From positions 39,126,026 through 39,190,025 of the forward strand of contig CM064523.1 of assembly GCA_032716605.1 (NCBI GenBank): a stretch of DNA of 64,000 bases, read 5' to 3'. A program made the translations under genes and the position numbers. The notes below the pieces were generated by a model. The model saw only the letters and a list, made by a program, of their open reading frames with translations. It was not told where the DNA came from and did not search any database. Positions 61,223 through 64,000 of the stretch are shown in pieces. Numbering within the stretch: the first letter of the stretch is position 1; each line of letters opens with the position of its first letter. Origin of the DNA: Paralithodes platypus. Lineage: Eukaryota > Arthropoda > Malacostraca > Decapoda > Lithodidae.

Positions 61223-62818
61223 ATGATTATGCTTGCAGATTCTAATCAGAATGACATATTGCCTGCATCTAATAATCAAAACTTGGAATCCACAGAACCT
61301 GCATATCCTGTCATCAACCTTCCTGTGACACCTACACCCAGAAAGAAACCTCTTCCAGACTCACACCCTCTACCACCACCTGCCACGCCCACTTTGCCAC
61401 AACGGACACGGCCTATTGTTTACACTCCTATTCCTTCTTTGCCTACGCGCATTGTCTCGGCTCCTCCTCTACTACCTTCCCAAGCTATTTCTAGACCACT
61501 TTCCTTGACTGTGCTTCCTTCTCCATCTATCAGCCTACCTATCTATTCTGAGTCACCTAGTACTCTACCTACTACCCCTGCTATCGCTAACATTCCTAAT
61601 CTGAGCACTCTGCCTATCTCTACCCATCCACTGTTATCCTCGCCTATCGCTAATATTCCTAATCTTAGCACTCTGCCTGTATCTACTCCTTCACAACTAC
61701 CTGTTCCTCTTACTAGAAAATCATCTATTCCTGTTACCTATGCCTCTAAACTTAAGACTCCAGCTCCATCTGTCTCTCAATCCTTCAGTAAACCATCGTC
61801 TTCCCTTCCTCCTCCACCTCTTTCATCCCCTTCAATTTGGCCTCGACCTAACCTACACAACACACCGCCACATTCTTCTACTTCTACCTCCACACCCTCC
61901 CCTCAATCACATGTCAATAAACCTCCTCTAATCCCTACTTACTCTAACCCTACATGTACAAGATCTGGCCGACGCGTGATACCACCTCAACGATGGGCTC
62001 CAACCTTCCAGCCTACATACCGACGGTGGGGCCATCCAAAACCTACCTTGCCACCGCCACACCTGTCCATCCCATCAAGCGTGACGTCCAGGTTACCTGA
62101 TAGCCGCACGACCTCATCAGTGCACACTCCACCAGCCTCCACTGTTCGGGTCACTACTCCTCCAGCCCCTGCAGTGACCAAAACCTCTCCCAGCGCCTGT
62201 ACTACTACATCGCCTTCTACTGCGCCTACATCAGCCATGAAAATCAACCACGTCATGGTGTCGAATGGTGTGAAGACGTCGCTTGTCAAGTCCCCTCTTC
62301 ATTTGGTGCAACTGGCTTCAGAGGCACAACAACCCCTTCATGTCCACATGGCCTTGGACATCTCCAAGCCTGCAGATGTCCTGACTACGATGTGGTTCCT
62401 GACGATGCAGAACCTGTCACCCGTCCTCAACACTTCTACTACTCGGTCATATGTCTTGAAATTGCGAGGTCGCGAATTTTTGTACGCCGACGGTGGTGAA
62501 ATGACGGAGTTGGCGAGAACGGGCTCCAGTTCATATAAGATCGCAAACATCAAAGCAAGGAGGGAACGAAGGAAGCCAAGTTTACCCGAGCACCCCATGA
62601 CCTCAGGAACTTCCCAGATTCTATGGGACACAGGATATCTAGGACAGTCACCCCAGTTAAAGGGAAATCCTGATGTCCTATCAGGGCCGCAGTTTCAAAA
62701 CACACCTGCCAATCACCAGCCCCCATTTGTTCAAACCCCAGATTTGCAGTATAACGAAGAAATGTTTATGCAAGTGAAACACCAAAGGCCTGAATGCTAT
62801 CGGAACAAATGGAACTAA
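61223..62818 (+). CDS. Third ORF of the Gypsy element, 531 codons, unknown
   Basis: It starts three bases after the pol stop in another frame (MIMLADSNQNDILPASNNQN). Residues ~30-350 are Pro/Ser/Thr-rich, with an internal repeat (AIANIPNLSTLPISTHPLLS, then SPIANIPNLSTLPVSTPSQL). The C-terminal ~180 residues are not low-complexity: LVKSPLHLVQLASEAQQPLH, MALDISKPADVLTTMWFLTM, YVLKLRGREFLYADGGEMTE. No signal peptide or membrane segment is seen, so it does not look like an envelope protein. It has no stop although pol and protease are damaged. CT-rich composition may help keep the first part open. Confidence 0.5.
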   Translation: MIMLADSNQNDILPASNNQNLESTEPAYPVINLPVTPTPRKKPLPDSHPLPPPATPTLPQRTRPIVYTPIPSLPTRIVSAPPLLPSQAISRPLSLTVLPSPSISLPIYSESPSTLPTTPAIANIPNLSTLPISTHPLLSSPIANIPNLSTLPVSTPSQLPVPLTRKSSIPVTYASKLKTPAPSVSQSFSKPSSSLPPPPLSSPSIWPRPNLHNTPPHSSTSTSTPSPQSHVNKPPLIPTYSNPTCTRSGRRVIPPQRWAPTFQPTYRRWGHPKPTLPPPHLSIPSSVTSRLPDSRTTSSVHTPPASTVRVTTPPAPAVTKTSPSACTTTSPSTAPTSAMKINHVMVSNGVKTSLVKSPLHLVQLASEAQQPLHVHMALDISKPADVLTTMWFLTMQNLSPVLNTSTTRSYVLKLRGREFLYADGGEMTELARTGSSSYKIANIKARRERRKPSLPEHPMTSGTSQILWDTGYLGQSPQLKGNPDVLSGPQFQNTPANHQPPFVQTPDLQYNEEMFMQVKHQRPECYRNKWN

Positions 62819-63430
62819 GGAGGCCTATAAATTATGATGGGCCTGGAGAACCATCTAACCTAATAATAGAAGACAGCCTAGGCGAATTATTATCAAATTG
62901 GCCAAAGAGCTCCAATTATGAAGTAATCAGTTTAATCATTTTCGCATGTATACTAGGCCACGTAACGGACCCCTAGGTGTTCAATAAAATAGCCATTATA
63001 TGTATGTACCTAATAATAATTCCCCTGTATGTATTAGTTAAGTATTAATCATCACAACTTGATCACAACGTATTACAATATCCCTTTTACCTTGAAGTCC
63101 TATAAGCAAGAGACGAGAATTAAGCCAAACATAGTCTCAACGAAATATAGGAAAAGTATGCAAACAACCACGGGGGTAATGTCCTTAACTCTGAATAAGA
63201 ACGGGATATCTAACAGCAGTGGAACAATTGTCTTGCCTTCCCCCCTGCCCTGAGAGCTCGCCGAACCTGCTGTGTGCCTCCTGAAGTCCGGATCCTGAAG
63301 TCCTGATTGTGAGAAGCAGTTCATCCTGAAGTTCATCCTGCCCTGTGGACCTACAGTACGTCAACATCGGCCAGACTTTCTCTTAGCCCTCTACCCTTCT
63401 TAATTACCCTAAGTGTTTCTGAGTATCTTA
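62819..63430. other. Sequence after the Gypsy third ORF; no LTR recognised
   Basis: AAGGAGG overlaps the ORF stop and could be a small polypurine tract. I expected a 3' LTR here but found no match to 54655-55978. GAAGTCCTGA/CTGAAGTTCATCCTG near 63280-63335 forms a short degenerate repeat. No coding frame is convincing. Confidence 0.45.
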
Positions 63431-64000
63431 TGTTACGATCCAGGTTCTCAAAGACACAGGGCTCTTCAACATTGGACTAGATAATGGCAAAAAGCAACAA
63501 CGGTAACACTAGATCCAACCCCTGCCTTAAACACTGGAAAACAAAACACCAGTACCGCCCTGAGTCGTGCCTGGACAACGAGGTATCCTATGACTCGGTA
63601 ACTGGTGCACACACACTAGGCTGATGCTCAATGAAACAGCCTATTCTCAAACAGTAAAAAATTACTCGATTATGTTACACAAAGAAAAGATAGTTAACGT
63701 GATTAATTAACGTTACGGTAGATACTCAAATACCTGGCACTCCTGTATTAAAGAAAGTGCAATGCTAGTCCTGCAACATCAACTGGAAACTTCTGAAATA
63801 AGTCTGATGCTGGGAAGATGTTCGTAAAGAATCTTGAACAATTATAATGCAGAATACGTGTTACAATAAATGCTAGGACATATAGTAATAATAGGCAGGC
63901 GAATAATAATGACTGCGCAAAGGTAGTAATGCTTGACAACTAAAGAAATGCTTCGTGACACAACGCAACAGCCTACTCGGGTTGTGCAACTCAACAACAA
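63431..64000 (+). repeat. LTR-like repeat, cut by the window end
   Basis: It begins TGTTACGATCCAGG and is the plus-strand relative of minus-strand 1555-2171. Shared stretches are GGTAACACTAGATCCAACCC, CAGCATCAGAC (complement) and, at the edge, GGTTGTGCAACTCAACAACA. There is no polypurine tract just before it. It could be a 3' LTR of the Gypsy element, a solo LTR, or the 5' LTR of an element beyond the window. I cannot decide. Confidence 0.55.

Larger units (their letters stand above)
55979..62818 (+). mobile_element. Gypsy-type LTR retrotransposon interior
   Basis: The order is gag, protease, RT, RNase H, integrase (Gypsy order) and a third ORF. It carries a LINE insertion in the leader, a damaged protease region and two adjacent stops in pol. 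No matching pair of LTRs was found, so the boundaries are provisional. Confidence 0.8.

Noticed and set aside
61987..62289. Minus-strand ORF opposite the Gypsy third ORF
   Set aside because: It is antisense to the Pro/Thr-rich frame with no recognised domain; composition explains the open frame.
61223..62818. Envelope gene of an errantivirus-like element
   Set aside because: No signal peptide, membrane anchor or cleavage motif is visible. The protein is Pro/Ser/Thr-rich and probably not an envelope.

Overview
This is an animal (eukaryotic) genomic window that consists almost entirely of transposable elements. I found no cellular protein-coding gene, rRNA or functional tRNA that I can defend. 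The mix of element types (DIRS-like, Penelope-like, CR1/L2-type and RTE-type LINEs, a Gypsy-type LTR element, a P-like DNA transposon, TTAA-bounded MITEs and long AT dinucleotide tracts) fits a large repeat-rich invertebrate genome. An arthropod, perhaps a decapod crustacean, is my best guess, but this is inference from element flavour only.

Layout. 1-2.2 kb: a minus-strand LTR-like segment with a gag-like fragment behind it. 2.2-7.4 kb: a decayed DIRS-like element on the minus strand (gag-like, RT, RNase H, tyrosine recombinase). 8.1-14.0 kb: a frameshifted LINE on the plus strand with an extremely purine-rich sense strand. 15.2-17.7 kb: two inverted Penelope-type ends around AT tracts, with a ~2 kb LTR-like insert between them. 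17.8-19.4 kb: a decayed LINE. 19.6-25.2 kb: copies of a ~300 bp repeat carrying a tRNA-like segment and two 41-bp minisatellites. A nearly intact LINE (ORF 20309-23272, one internal TAG) lies between the first copy and the rest. 26.7-27.1 kb: a MITE. 30.1-36.7 kb: two head-to-tail Penelope-like elements. The first holds a 234-bp SINE-like insert and the second a CR1 fragment. 36.7-39.8 kb: an RTE tail, AT tracts, a short MITE, and a P-like element whose left inverted repeat contains another MITE. 41.9-43.9 kb: a ~2 kb transposon with long TIRs. 45.9-53.2 kb: a CR1/L2-type LINE on the minus strand with an esterase-type ORF1, tandem monomers upstream of it, an RTE LINE inserted in the RT region and a MITE inserted in the endonuclease region. 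53.9-54.7 kb: another RTE 3' end. 54.7-62.8 kb: a Gypsy-type element (gag, protease, pol, plus an unusual 531-codon third ORF). 63.4-64.0 kb: an inverted relative of the LTR-like segment at 1.5-2.2 kb.

Most insertions can be ordered in time because the window often holds both an occupied and an empty version of the same site. Exact target-site duplications frame the SINE-like insert, two RTE insertions and the CR1 fragment. Nearly all coding frames are broken. The best preserved are the LINE ORF at 20309-23272, the CR1 ORF1 (51434-52393), the CR1 fragment at 33903-35051 and the Gypsy third ORF (61223-62818).
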